Origin: Litorivivens sp041625575 | GTDB taxonomy: Bacteria > Pseudomonadota > Gammaproteobacteria > Pseudomonadales > Spongiibacteraceae | Reading direction: 5' to 3' | NCBI GenBank assembly: GCA_041625575.1 | Contig: JBFJTG010000004.1 | Location: forward strand, 1-64,000 | DNA length: 64,000 nt | Part shown: positions 1 through 7,588 of the stretch, piece by piece | How positions within the stretch are numbered: position 1 is the first letter of the stretch | Layout: each line of letters starts with the position of its first letter | Program-made: the position numbers and the translations under genes | Notes under the pieces: model-generated | The model's database searches: none | What the model was told of the DNA's origin: nothing | Seen by the model: the letters and a program-made list of their open reading frames with translations, nothing else

Positions 1-591
1 GATACCCCCGGAGTAACCGTGCTGCGGCATTTGCCTGTCTTCGGTTTTGACGACGCGCCCCATGGTCATGCTGAAATCCTGTTTGAAAATGTCCGCGTGC
101 CTGCAAGCAATATACTATTGGGCGAAGGCCGAGGATTCGAAATTGCGCAGGGCCGCCTTGGGCCGGGGCGTATCCACCATTGTATGCGCTTAATTGGTTT
201 GGCTGAGCGGGCATTGGAGAAGATGTGTGCGCGCTTACAAGAGCGTGTTGCTTTTGGCAAAGCGGTGTCGCAGCAGTCTGTCTGGTCGGAGCGAATTGCC
301 GAATCTCGCATTATGATTGATCAATGTCGCCTTCTGACTCTCAACGCGGCCTACAAAATGGATACGGTGGGCAATAAGGTTGCGGCCAAGGAAATCGCAA
401 TGATTAAGGTTGCGGCGCCGACTATGGCCTGCAAGGTCATCGATTGGGCAATTCAGGCCCACGGAGGTGGCGGTGTCAGCGATGATTTCGGCTTGTCGTA
501 CGCCTACGCCAATGCGCGTACTCTGCGTCTTGCGGATGGCCCGGATGAGGTTCACCGCAACCAGATTGCAAAGCTGGAACTGCGTAAGTAG
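1..591 (+). CDS. acyl-CoA dehydrogenase, ACAD10/11-like, C-terminal part (cut by window edge)
   Basis: The reading frame is open from base 1 (first codons read Asp-Thr-Pro-Gly-Val-Thr), so the gene begins outside the window and only about 196 C-terminal residues are present. The visible part is the end of the central beta domain and the C-terminal helical domain of a flavin-dependent acyl-CoA dehydrogenase: GRGFEIAQGRLGPGRIHH, the helices carrying AERALEKM, and the late QAHGGGGVSDDFGL and LRLADGPDEVH segments that bind FAD and the acyl chain. The family oxidises acyl-CoA to trans-2-enoyl-CoA; the DDAPHGHAEI and GPGRIHHCMR signatures resemble the ACAD10/11 branch, whose substrates are long or hydroxylated acyl chains. 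A strong hairpin follows the stop codon, suggesting this ends a transcription unit. Confidence 0.9.
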   Translation, partial: DTPGVTVLRHLPVFGFDDAPHGHAEILFENVRVPASNILLGEGRGFEIAQGRLGPGRIHHCMRLIGLAERALEKMCARLQERVAFGKAVSQQSVWSERIAESRIMIDQCRLLTLNAAYKMDTVGNKVAAKEIAMIKVAAPTMACKVIDWAIQAHGGGGVSDDFGLSYAYANARTLRLADGPDEVHRNQIAKLELRK

Positions 592-611
592 ACCTCTCCC
601 TCGCAATTAAT

Positions 612-644
612 CCCGGCATTGCCTTGCAATGCCGGGCACTTCTT
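612..644 (+). terminator. hairpin terminator after acyl-CoA dehydrogenase gene
   Basis: A perfect 11-bp stem (612-622 with 626-636) closes a 3-base loop 20 bases after the dehydrogenase stop codon. The tail is only moderately T-rich (cacttctt), so it is terminator-like rather than canonical. Confidence 0.55.
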
Positions 645-704
645 CTGAAAATCCTTATTCGATTCCGGATACACTGGGCTCCCGCCCCGTGCTGCAGGCA
701 TTTC

Positions 705-1328
705 ATGCGAGACGTTTTTCAAGGGTGTATTAAACCACCTCGATCCCTAATAGCGATTTGGCTACTGCTCTTTTGCGGTTTTACGGCGGCCGAGTGCGGC
801 ATCAATCGCGACATTCTAGGCGCTTCGTACCGCATCGAACGGCAGATTCAGCCGCAAGGCACGGTGCGCCTGGACTCACTGAAACTTTGGCGACTGCACG
901 ACGCGGTAGCGCACGAAAGGCCGGAACGTGGGTATACAGACATTTGGCGAAAGCTCGGGGGCGGTGAGCTTGAACACAAGCGTTTCAGTGAAAGTCGGCG
1001 GCGCCTGATTGCCAGCGAAACGGTTTCAAAAGCAGATGCACTTTGGTCTTCCAAGTATCAGCTTTTACCGCAAAAGGCTTTGGACGAAATGTCATTAATT
1101 GAGCACTCGGGCGAGGGCTGCAAGCGTGTCGAGAAATATCGTGTTGAAATCACAGCCGGTGTATTAACGGTTTGGTGGAATCCCTATCTACGATTGGTCA
1201 TGTTGCTGCACAGAGAGGGTGCCGATGCCTCGACTACGATGGAAATGACGGGATTGGAGACCGTTGGTCCGGCGATAGCGAAAGCCTTCAATCTCCGCCA
1301 GTTCCACCCCTCGGGCCCATCCGAGTAA
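705..1328 (+). CDS. secreted protein of unknown function
   Basis: The frame encodes about 207 residues from the ATG at 705. An earlier TTG at 624 is in frame but lies inside the preceding terminator hairpin, so I prefer the ATG. The N-terminus is Arg/Lys-containing, then a hydrophobic stretch (IAIWLLLFCGF) ending in TAAEC, which fits a signal peptide cleaved after Ala around residue 28. The mature part is polar, with several Trp and Arg residues and two further Cys; no motif or fold family is recognised. It stands alone between a terminator and the channel/magnesium cluster. It could be periplasmic; I assign no function. Confidence 0.55.
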   Translation: MRDVFQGCIKPPRSLIAIWLLLFCGFTAAECGINRDILGASYRIERQIQPQGTVRLDSLKLWRLHDAVAHERPERGYTDIWRKLGGGELEHKRFSESRRRLIASETVSKADALWSSKYQLLPQKALDEMSLIEHSGEGCKRVEKYRVEITAGVLTVWWNPYLRLVMLLHREGADASTTMEMTGLETVGPAIAKAFNLRQFHPSGPSE

Positions 1329-1694
1329 GTCCGTTCAGATACCCCCTTATTCCTTATCGTGCATGGACTGCGGTCGTAAGCAGGTGACTGGTTCAGGATG
1401 CACTCACAATTGATAACAACAATATCGTAATGGTGCCGCTTTTTTGGGTTTGTGCGTACTATTGACGCCTGGCGCTTGTGATTGTTGAGCGTAATGGTAT
1501 TAGTATTAGCCTATGAAGGTGAAACTAAGACGCCCTGAGCCTGAACCCTTTATCCGCGGGGTTCTCAATCCATGTGGCAGCTTGGGACGGCAGTTCGAGG
1601 CTCGTTCGCGACTTCTATATTCTAAACAGGTGCGGAGCCTTTGTTCCACTATACTGAGTAGTACTCGCAAGCCCTAATAGCCCCCGGAGCGCCT
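1329..1694. other. 366-bp intergenic region, no gene recognised
   Basis: This stretch separates the unknown secreted protein from the channel/magnesium operon and must hold the operon promoter, but no convincing -35/-10 pair stands out. A GGAG Shine-Dalgarno sequence lies just before the ATG at 1695. A 54-codon frame from 1513 has no ribosome binding site and is not credited. Confidence 0.4.
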
Positions 1695-2519
1695 ATGCTG
1701 GACATATTCAAGCAAGAAGCCACGAATGTAATTACTACAGTGATTACGCTTTTACCGAACTTGCTCGGCGCGGTGCTAATGTTGCTGATTGGTTGGTTGT
1801 TAGCACGATTTTTTAGGATGGCTGTCACGCGCCTATTGAGAGCGATCAATTCATTGTTGACGGGGCGTTTTTACGGAACAAGTCTGGAGTTCGCGCGGAT
1901 TCCCCTTATGGCGCAACAATTACTGGGCGCTATTGTTTTTTGGGCAACGATGCTGGTTTTTGTCGCTGTTTCAGTTCGCCTAGCAGGGTTTACCGGCATG
2001 GCGTTTTGGCTGGAGCGTCTACTGGTATTTCTGCCGTCCTTACTTTCCGGCGGTTTGATCATTATTGCCGGCGTGATCACAGGGACCGCTGTCCGAAAAT
2101 TGGCGACTCATGCTGCTGAGGCGGCCGATATTGCCCGGCCGGACTTACAGGGCCGGGTTGCTCAGGTCGCCTGTATTGTTATCGGTTTGATCATTGGTTT
2201 AGGCCAAATTGGCGTTGATGTCACGTTTCTTACCATGCTTTTTGGCATTGTGTTGGCGGCGGTTTTGGCGGGCTTTTCTCTGGCATTTGGTCTTGGTGCC
2301 AAACCTTTGGTTGAAAATCTGGTGGCTAATCAGCACCTCAAGCAGCTGGTTAAAATCGGGCAGCAAATATCCTGTGGTTCGTTGCAAGGTCGAGTGCTGG
2401 AGTTCACTGCCACAGGTGTATTGCTGGAAACCGGACAGGGGCGCACGCTTTTGCCGGCAAAGCTGATTATGGAGCAGGGCCTCAGCGTGATTGCGGCGGA
2501 GGCAAGTAATGAAGATTAA
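1695..2519 (+). CDS. MscS-like mechanosensitive channel family protein (conserved TM helix type)
   Basis: The 274-residue protein has a short amphipathic start, then hydrophobic segments at about 20-45, 72-100, 110-135, 155-175 and 180-205, and a small C-terminal beta-like domain (about 220-270). Repeated Gly/Ala-rich helices such as LPNLLGAVLMLLIGWLLAR and the SLAFGLGAKPLVENLVA segment match the conserved-TM-helix proteins related to small-conductance mechanosensitive channels. The pore-lining helix and beta domain order agrees with MscS, although it is shorter than some family members. A GGAG lies 7 bases before the ATG. It overlaps the next gene by 11 bases, so it is probably co-transcribed with the two MgtE-type genes. 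I infer a link between membrane tension and divalent-cation homeostasis; the exact ion is unknown. Confidence 0.8.
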   Translation: MLDIFKQEATNVITTVITLLPNLLGAVLMLLIGWLLARFFRMAVTRLLRAINSLLTGRFYGTSLEFARIPLMAQQLLGAIVFWATMLVFVAVSVRLAGFTGMAFWLERLLVFLPSLLSGGLIIIAGVITGTAVRKLATHAAEAADIARPDLQGRVAQVACIVIGLIIGLGQIGVDVTFLTMLFGIVLAAVLAGFSLAFGLGAKPLVENLVANQHLKQLVKIGQQISCGSLQGRVLEFTATGVLLETGQGRTLLPAKLIMEQGLSVIAAEASNED

Positions 2520-3366
2520 CCCCCTTACCCTGGACTTCTTAACACAAAAGCCCGGCACTGCGGCCAGTGTTTTACAAAACCTTGATGCCGAAAAGGCAGC
2601 TATTTATCTATCGAATAAAATACCCATTCGGGTCGTCGCCCCTGTTATAGAGCGCATCGAAAGCTGGCCAGCGGCACGTATTCTCGAGCATATGTCACTA
2701 GAAAAAAATTGCGCAGTGCTAAATCTTCTTAAATTTCCGGCGGCGGCGGCAATAATGCGCTTGTTTGAGGAGCAAAAGCGACAGCAGATTTTAGCCCAGT
2801 TGCCGACTCAACTAGTCAAAGCACTGAAACGCTCGCTTAGCTATCCACAAGATACCGTGGGCGCCTGGATGGACCATTCCGCTCTGCATTTTTCTGAAGA
2901 GCTTACCATTGCGAACTGTCTTAGCTTGTTGAAGAAGGCTCAACGCTCCTTTGACTTGATCGTGGTGGTTGACAACAAGCACCGTATTTCTGGTGTGGTT
3001 CCCCCGGGTGACCTACTGATTAAATCAGCGCAATGTACGCTGAAGGAGATAGCGCGGCCAGGTCACGTGGCTCTGGCAGCAAATGCCAGTCTTGTAAGCG
3101 CGAAGGGTGCGCCGTGGTGGCGGCACTATATTGCCTTGCCTGTTCGAGATGGTAACGACGTTTTTGTGGGGACTATCAGTCGCGAATCATTATTGGATGC
3201 GATGGTTGTGGCTAAGCCCAAGCGCAAGATAGCCGTGGATGATACCGTGCTCGTTCACCTGGGCGGTGCCATGGTTACCGCGGCAAGCGGATTGCTAACG
3301 ATGAGCACCAGTGGTGTTCTGGCGGATACAGAGCTTGGGGAGAATAATGATGACCGTAGCCGCTAG
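2509..3366 (+). CDS. soluble MgtE-N/CBS domain protein
   Basis: The start is the ATG at 2509, preceded by GGAGG and overlapping the channel gene. The 285-residue protein resembles the cytosolic half of the MgtE magnesium transporter: an N-terminal superhelical MgtE-N part (about 1-125, with the TVGAWMD segment after it) and a CBS-type region (about 125-230, including FDLIVVVDNKHRISGVV and a second HYIALPVRD unit). It lacks the transmembrane pore domain; the last 45 residues (AVDDTVLVHLGGAMVTAASG) are only weakly hydrophobic. It overlaps the complete-domain mgtE that follows by 20 bases. It may be a regulatory paralogue or a decayed duplicate; translation coupling on both sides argues that it is expressed. 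Confidence 0.7.
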   Translation: MKINPLTLDFLTQKPGTAASVLQNLDAEKAAIYLSNKIPIRVVAPVIERIESWPAARILEHMSLEKNCAVLNLLKFPAAAAIMRLFEEQKRQQILAQLPTQLVKALKRSLSYPQDTVGAWMDHSALHFSEELTIANCLSLLKKAQRSFDLIVVVDNKHRISGVVPPGDLLIKSAQCTLKEIARPGHVALAANASLVSAKGAPWWRHYIALPVRDGNDVFVGTISRESLLDAMVVAKPKRKIAVDDTVLVHLGGAMVTAASGLLTMSTSGVLADTELGENNDDRSR

Positions 3367-4570
3367 CAATGAGGCAATATTTGAAGCTGTGGACGACACC
3401 CTGGCACGGCGTTTTTTGCTGGACCACCCCAGTGATGCGGCACAGATAATAGAAGATACGGACGTTTCTGTGGTTGCTAAAGTGCTGGCTAAACAAGCGC
3501 TACACGTTCAACTTCCGGTGTGGCAGTTGTTAGTGCCGAATATCGCTGCAGCCTTATTAAGCGCTATGCCTGAAGAGGTGGTTAAGCAGTTGTTGAGCGA
3601 GCTTCCACCGCACTTTACGGTGAAAGTGCTAGGGCAATTTGCAGAAGCACAGCAGACCGCTTTTTTGCAAAGCTTGGATTCGGAAGTGCGTCATGAATTA
3701 ACAACCTTGATGGCGTATCCGGAGAATACGGCGGGCCGCCTGATGGATACCCATATCAATCATTTTCGTGGCGACATGACGGTTGGGCAATCCTTGACCT
3801 TCCTCCGAAAGGCCAAGCTGAAAACGGCCCGCTCACTATTTTTGGTTGATAGTGCGGGGCGCCTGTCGGGCAAAGTGCATTTGCAAGATATTGCCATCGC
3901 GGAACCCTCTACCACTTTACAGACCTTGTCTCAGCCGGTATCCGCCGCCGTGCAAAACACAGCCCCGAATGAAGAAGTAACGGACTTATTTGAGAAGCTC
4001 AAGTTGTTCGACTTACCGGTGGTCGACTTCAATGGTCAGTTGCTCGGTATTATTTACCACGATGATTTGTTAACAGCATCGCGACGGGAGTCCTCCTCTG
4101 ACTTGCTGGCGATGGTGGGTGCGAGCCGTCAGGAAGGCGCGCTATCCAAGTCGCTTTTTGCGGTAAAAAAGAGAATGCCCTGGTTGCAGATAAATTTGAT
4201 AACGGCTTTTATGGCTGCTTCCGTGGTTGGCTTGTTTGAAAACACCATTGCGCAATTCACGGCTCTGGCTGTCCTGCTGCCGGTGGTAGCGGGACAGTCC
4301 GGAAATGCGGGTGCACAGGCATTGGCCGTGACTATGCGCGGCCTGGCCTTACGAGAAATCACCACCCGGCAGTGGGCGAGAGTCATGAGAAAGGAAGTGG
4401 CCGCGGGGTTTATGAATGGTGTTTGTATTGCCCTAACCTGCGGACTGGGGGTCTATCTATGGAGTGGCTCTGCCGGTTTGGTTCTGGTGATTTGCTCGTC
4501 AATGATACTGGCGATGATCGCTGCAGGTTTTGCCGGCGCGCTCGTGCCCATTGTACTGGTCAGGTTGTGA
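3347..4570 (+). CDS. mgtE: MgtE-type magnesium transporter, stopped early by in-frame TGA
   Basis: The start chosen is the first of two ATGs (3347), after a GGGGAG; the more upstream frame start lacks a ribosome site. Domain order is MgtE-N (about 1-125), paired CBS domains (about 130-265, with TAGRLMDTHI at the junction) and the membrane domain from about residue 285 (WLQINLITAFMAASVVGLFE, AVLLPVVAGQSGNAGAQALA). MgtE is a homodimeric Mg2+ channel gated by Mg2+ binding to the cytosolic domains. The frame ends at TGA 4568-4570 (codon 408). Translation beyond it, in the same frame, continues with a typical MgtE last helix to TAA at 4673. The product as read therefore lacks the fifth pore helix, so it is either non-functional, read through, or the TGA is a sequence error. 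Confidence 0.8.
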   Translation: MMTVAASNEAIFEAVDDTLARRFLLDHPSDAAQIIEDTDVSVVAKVLAKQALHVQLPVWQLLVPNIAAALLSAMPEEVVKQLLSELPPHFTVKVLGQFAEAQQTAFLQSLDSEVRHELTTLMAYPENTAGRLMDTHINHFRGDMTVGQSLTFLRKAKLKTARSLFLVDSAGRLSGKVHLQDIAIAEPSTTLQTLSQPVSAAVQNTAPNEEVTDLFEKLKLFDLPVVDFNGQLLGIIYHDDLLTASRRESSSDLLAMVGASRQEGALSKSLFAVKKRMPWLQINLITAFMAASVVGLFENTIAQFTALAVLLPVVAGQSGNAGAQALAVTMRGLALREITTRQWARVMRKEVAAGFMNGVCIALTCGLGVYLWSGSAGLVLVICSSMILAMIAAGFAGALVPIVLVRL

Positions 4571-4675
4571 CAGGATCCGGCTCAGGCTTCGTCAATTATT
4601 CTTACGACGGTCACCGATATTGCCGGTTTTTTTGCTTTCCTGGGTATCGCGACACTGTTGGTTGGGATGCTTTAA
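4568..4675 (+). pseudogene. mgtE: in-frame orphaned last helix of mgtE behind the TGA
   Basis: After TGA 4568-4570 the same frame reads QDPAQASSIILTTVTDIAGF and continues hydrophobically for 34 codons to TAA 4673-4675. This is the family's final transmembrane helix, including the Thr-Asp that corresponds to the pore Asp (Asp432 in Thermus MgtE). In homologues the position of the TGA is normally Gly (RLG-x-DP), so a single G-to-T change of GGA would explain it. The next gene on the opposite strand ends 5 bases later, so there is no room for a separate start. Confidence 0.75.
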
Positions 4676-4680
4676 TCCGC

Positions 4681-5904
4681 CTAGTTTTCGGGGTTAGAGT
4701 CTTCCGATTTAGCGCTTTCGGGCGGTGTGGGCGGTAGTTCGGTAACCTTAGGGCTACGTCTGCGCCGTGTTTTAGCCGGTACCATATCGCGCATTGAATT
4801 CATTTTGCCAAAACACAATAGCTTGTCGTTGGGTTCCAGAACGCGGTCTGCCCGAGGGTTCGGGATAGTTTTTGAACCGCGGTATAGCGTTAGCACATTG
4901 ATGTCTTGCTCACGCAAGTTAGTTCCTTGAATGGTACTACCGACAAATTTGGAGCCTTCAGGTACATAGATCTCACTGACGCCGTAGCCTTTGCTAACAG
5001 TGAGCCTTTGTCTTACATCGATCTCCGGGAAATCAACCTGCGCTGCAATATAATCAATAACGGCGCCGGCGACATCGAGACCGGTGCAGGTTTCGATACC
5101 CTCGAGTCCGGGTGAAGAGTTTACTTCCATAATTTGGGGGCCGGAGGCACTTTCCAGCATGTCGACACCGGCGACGCGCAAGCCTGTAATTTGTGCGGCG
5201 CGTACGGCGGTCTCTATATATTCTGGGGGGAGGTCAACGGCTTCAGCCACGCCGCCTCTGTGAACGTTGCTGCGAAACTCCTGTCCCTGCGCGACGCGGC
5301 GCATCGCGGCAACGACACGATCACCGACGACGAATGCTCTGATGTCTTTGCCTTTGCTTTCCGCCACGAACTTTTGGATCAGCACATTCTGCTTTTGACT
5401 TTGTAGTAGTTCAATTATGGATTCGGCAGCTTTTACCGATTCCGCAAGCAGAACGCCGATACCTTGTGTACCTTCGATAAGTTTAATAATGACCGGTGCT
5501 CCGCCCACCCGTTCAATGGCCGGCAGTACATCTTTTTTGTCGCGTACAAAGGTAGTTTGCGGGATACCGATGTGATGGCGGCTCAGTATTTGTAGGCTTC
5601 GAAGCTTATCGCGGGAATTGCTAATACCGTGGGCGGTGTTAGCACAGAACACGTCCATTTCCTGAAACTGCCGCACTACGGCGGTACCGTAGTAAGTGAT
5701 GGATGCCCCGATACGGGGAAGGACGGCATCGTAGTGGCTTAAAGGTTTTTGATTATAGTAGAGATCGGGCACGCCTTGCTGGAGGTCAATGGCGAACTTT
5801 AGTGTATTGAGGACCTTAACCTCGTGGCCGCGTTGAATGGCGGCCTCCTTGAGGCGCATCGTGCTATAACTCTTTGGTCCACAAGACAAAATAGCAAGTT
5901 TCAT
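4681..5904 (-). CDS. rimK: RimK-family ATP-grasp glutamate ligase with C-terminal RCK_C (TrkA-C) domain
   Basis: The preferred start is ATG 5904, 8 bases after GGAG; a GTG three codons earlier would overlap that site. Residues 1-290 form a RimK-type ligase: N-terminal preATP-grasp part, ATP-grasp core (about 95-285) with IIKLIEGTQGIGV, GKDIRAFVVG and the metal-binding QIMEVNSSPGLEGIE. RimK adds glutamate residues to a protein or small-molecule carboxylate, in E. coli to ribosomal protein S6. From about 305 to 376 there is an additional domain, SEIYVPEGSKFVG through NDKLLCFG, which reads as RCK_C, the ligand-sensing domain of TrkA-type potassium regulators. A basic, proline-rich tail follows. 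E. coli RimK has about 300 residues and lacks this extension. It lies downstream of a RimB-like protease gene. Confidence 0.85.
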   Translation of the reverse strand: MKLAILSCGPKSYSTMRLKEAAIQRGHEVKVLNTLKFAIDLQQGVPDLYYNQKPLSHYDAVLPRIGASITYYGTAVVRQFQEMDVFCANTAHGISNSRDKLRSLQILSRHHIGIPQTTFVRDKKDVLPAIERVGGAPVIIKLIEGTQGIGVLLAESVKAAESIIELLQSQKQNVLIQKFVAESKGKDIRAFVVGDRVVAAMRRVAQGQEFRSNVHRGGVAEAVDLPPEYIETAVRAAQITGLRVAGVDMLESASGPQIMEVNSSPGLEGIETCTGLDVAGAVIDYIAAQVDFPEIDVRQRLTVSKGYGVSEIYVPEGSKFVGSTIQGTNLREQDINVLTLYRGSKTIPNPRADRVLEPNDKLLCFGKMNSMRDMVPAKTRRRRSPKVTELPPTPPESAKSEDSNPEN

Positions 5905-5983
5905 ACTAATCACTCCAGATAGGTGTTTGATCTGCGCGAGCGCGCCATAGCCTCAGTATAGTCTAACGTTCGTCGGGGCAGCT

Positions 5984-6469
5984 TTATTCGTTGTTGGATA
6001 ATATAAATTCCCGGCTGGGGTCTACCAGGATTCGGTCCTGCATAGCCTCTCTGCCGAGCAGCATTAAATTGGTCATTGAAGAGCGATCCGTCAAGGTAAG
6101 CTTAATCTTCCAGGTTTCGCCGCCTAATGTTATCGCCGTTTTAATGACGACGCGCTTCTCCTTATCTGCTGAAGAGCTTTTAACCGTTTTCTTGCCATTT
6201 AAAGGGGCGGTAGCTGTGAGGATTTTGTCGACGTTATGTACATCAGGGTGTATATCAAAGCGCACTCTGCGCTTACCATCGATAATGTATTCCTCTATGT
6301 TATCGACGTGCAGTGATGAGGTTGCGGCACCGGTATCAACTCGCATCTGTAGATTGCTTATCCCGAATTCCGGAATATCACAGAGCTCCAGGGCTCCGAC
6401 GAGTAGTTTTTTGGGCTGTTTTTTCATTGGTGACTGGATCTTCTGTGTTTGGGCAGTTTTGTTGGGCAT
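5984..6469 (-). CDS. rimB: RimB-like ATP-dependent zinc protease family protein
   Basis: About 161 residues from the ATG at 6469; ATG 6427 is an equally possible start because neither has a clear ribosome site. The core begins at KKLLVGALELCDIPEFG and carries the retropepsin-like DTGAATSSLH (Asp about residue 45), then RRVRFDIHP and a C-terminal LMLLGREAMQDRILVDPSR. This is the family annotated as ATP-dependent zinc protease (PF05618) and known as RimB in pseudomonad rimABK operons, where it acts with RimK in ribosome modification. The gene is 79 bases upstream of rimK on the same strand, supporting a RimB/RimK pair. Confidence 0.8.
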   Translation of the reverse strand: MPNKTAQTQKIQSPMKKQPKKLLVGALELCDIPEFGISNLQMRVDTGAATSSLHVDNIEEYIIDGKRRVRFDIHPDVHNVDKILTATAPLNGKKTVKSSSADKEKRVVIKTAITLGGETWKIKLTLTDRSSMTNLMLLGREAMQDRILVDPSREFILSNNE

Positions 6470-6723
6470 ATGATTCGCGTAGAGACTGTGATGCCGTGTT
6501 GCTGAAAGGCACTGATATTGTAGGGTCATCAATGGCTAGCGCCTACACTTTATTATTGTAATAACGCTAGTCCCTCCTCCCGAAGGTGGACTCCGAACCC
6601 GGTTAAAACGGATCGGCCAATTCTCGCTGGGTAGAAATGAGGCGTATTGCTAATGCCTTGATGCGCACAGTAAGCGTGATATATCGGCATGAGTGGTCGA
6701 GTGCTGAGGGCGCTTTATCGTTA

Positions 6724-7575
6724 TTAATCAGTGCCTTCTGCATCGTATCCCAGCGGGGTTACTAGCAAGTTTATGAAGCCCTCGTTGTCGGGCTCTTGTG
6801 CCAGATCCCTAACCCAGTCGCTAAGGTGGTGAGCCTGGGCGGGAATCAGCCGGTGTTCGATATGGTCGATGATGTGGTATTGCATGCCAAAGGAGTCAAG
6901 CAGCTCGATAAGCTGATGGCCATCGGCGCCTGAGTGACGAATGCCGTAGGGGCAGAATTCCAGAATCATCCGCAGGTGCGCGCTGTTGGCCGCGATCAGC
7001 TGTTTAAGCCCATTCACAACAAAATACTCGGCGCCTTGGGTATCAATTTTTAAGAAGTCGATGCGCGCAGTCTGAGATTCAAGGTGCTGGTCGCCATGCA
7101 CTAATTGAATTGGCTTGCTACTGCGCTCGCCGCCGTCTGAATAAATGCGGTGGTCTCCGAAGTTGTCCGTCGACAGGAATAGTTGGCCGCTTTCATTTCG
7201 ATCACTTAATGCCAGCGGATGCAGTCGTGTATTGCTGAGTTCATTTGCCGCGACGTTTTCCTGAAGCAGGACAAAATTGTGTTGATCCGGTTCATAGGCA
7301 ATGACCTTGCCTTGCGGACCTGCGATCTCACTCGCCAGCATTGTGTAATAACCAATATTGGCGCCAACATCGACAAAAACTTCACCGGCATGAAAGTGCT
7401 TGAGTACCAATTGAGTTTCGTAAGGTTCCCAGCACTGCTCACTGCGCAATTTCTCAGAAATAATGGTGTCACTAGCGTCGTGAACCTTCATTTTTAACGG
7501 TCTGGTCAAGCCGTCTATATTGAGTTCAACAAGCTGCAAGGCATCGGCAGGATTGGTGTTCTTTATCTGAGACAT
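6724..7575 (-). CDS. FkbM family methyltransferase
   Basis: The 283-residue protein is a class I SAM-dependent methyltransferase of the FkbM type. SAM-binding motif I is VDVGANIG (68-75), the acidic residue of motif II lies in AYEPDQHN (about 93-100), and FLKIDTQGAE (about 174-183) is the FkbM signature. The family O-methylates sugars, lipids or polyketides. The gene follows the PhyH dioxygenase gene by 13 bases on the same strand, so the two are probably co-transcribed and may act on one substrate. The C-terminus (SDWVRDLAQ) is not informative. No glycosyl- or lipid-transferase genes lie nearby to name the substrate. Confidence 0.85.
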   Translation of the reverse strand: MSQIKNTNPADALQLVELNIDGLTRPLKMKVHDASDTIISEKLRSEQCWEPYETQLVLKHFHAGEVFVDVGANIGYYTMLASEIAGPQGKVIAYEPDQHNFVLLQENVAANELSNTRLHPLALSDRNESGQLFLSTDNFGDHRIYSDGGERSSKPIQLVHGDQHLESQTARIDFLKIDTQGAEYFVVNGLKQLIAANSAHLRMILEFCPYGIRHSGADGHQLIELLDSFGMQYHIIDHIEHRLIPAQAHHLSDWVRDLAQEPDNEGFINLLVTPLGYDAEGTD

Positions 7576-7588
7576 GGGCCGCCGTGAT

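Noticed and set aside
1513..1680. 54-codon open frame in the 1329-1694 gap
   Set aside because: No ribosome binding site and no recognisable composition; the length is expected by chance.
4568..4570. TGA in mgtE as a selenocysteine codon
   Set aside because: The family residue here is Gly, not Cys, and no SECIS-like hairpin is evident just downstream; nonsense mutation or error is simpler.
4372..4737. 121-codon frame overlapping the end of mgtE
   Set aside because: It is a different frame over the MgtE membrane domain with no family resemblance, whereas the mgtE frame continues with proper family sequence.
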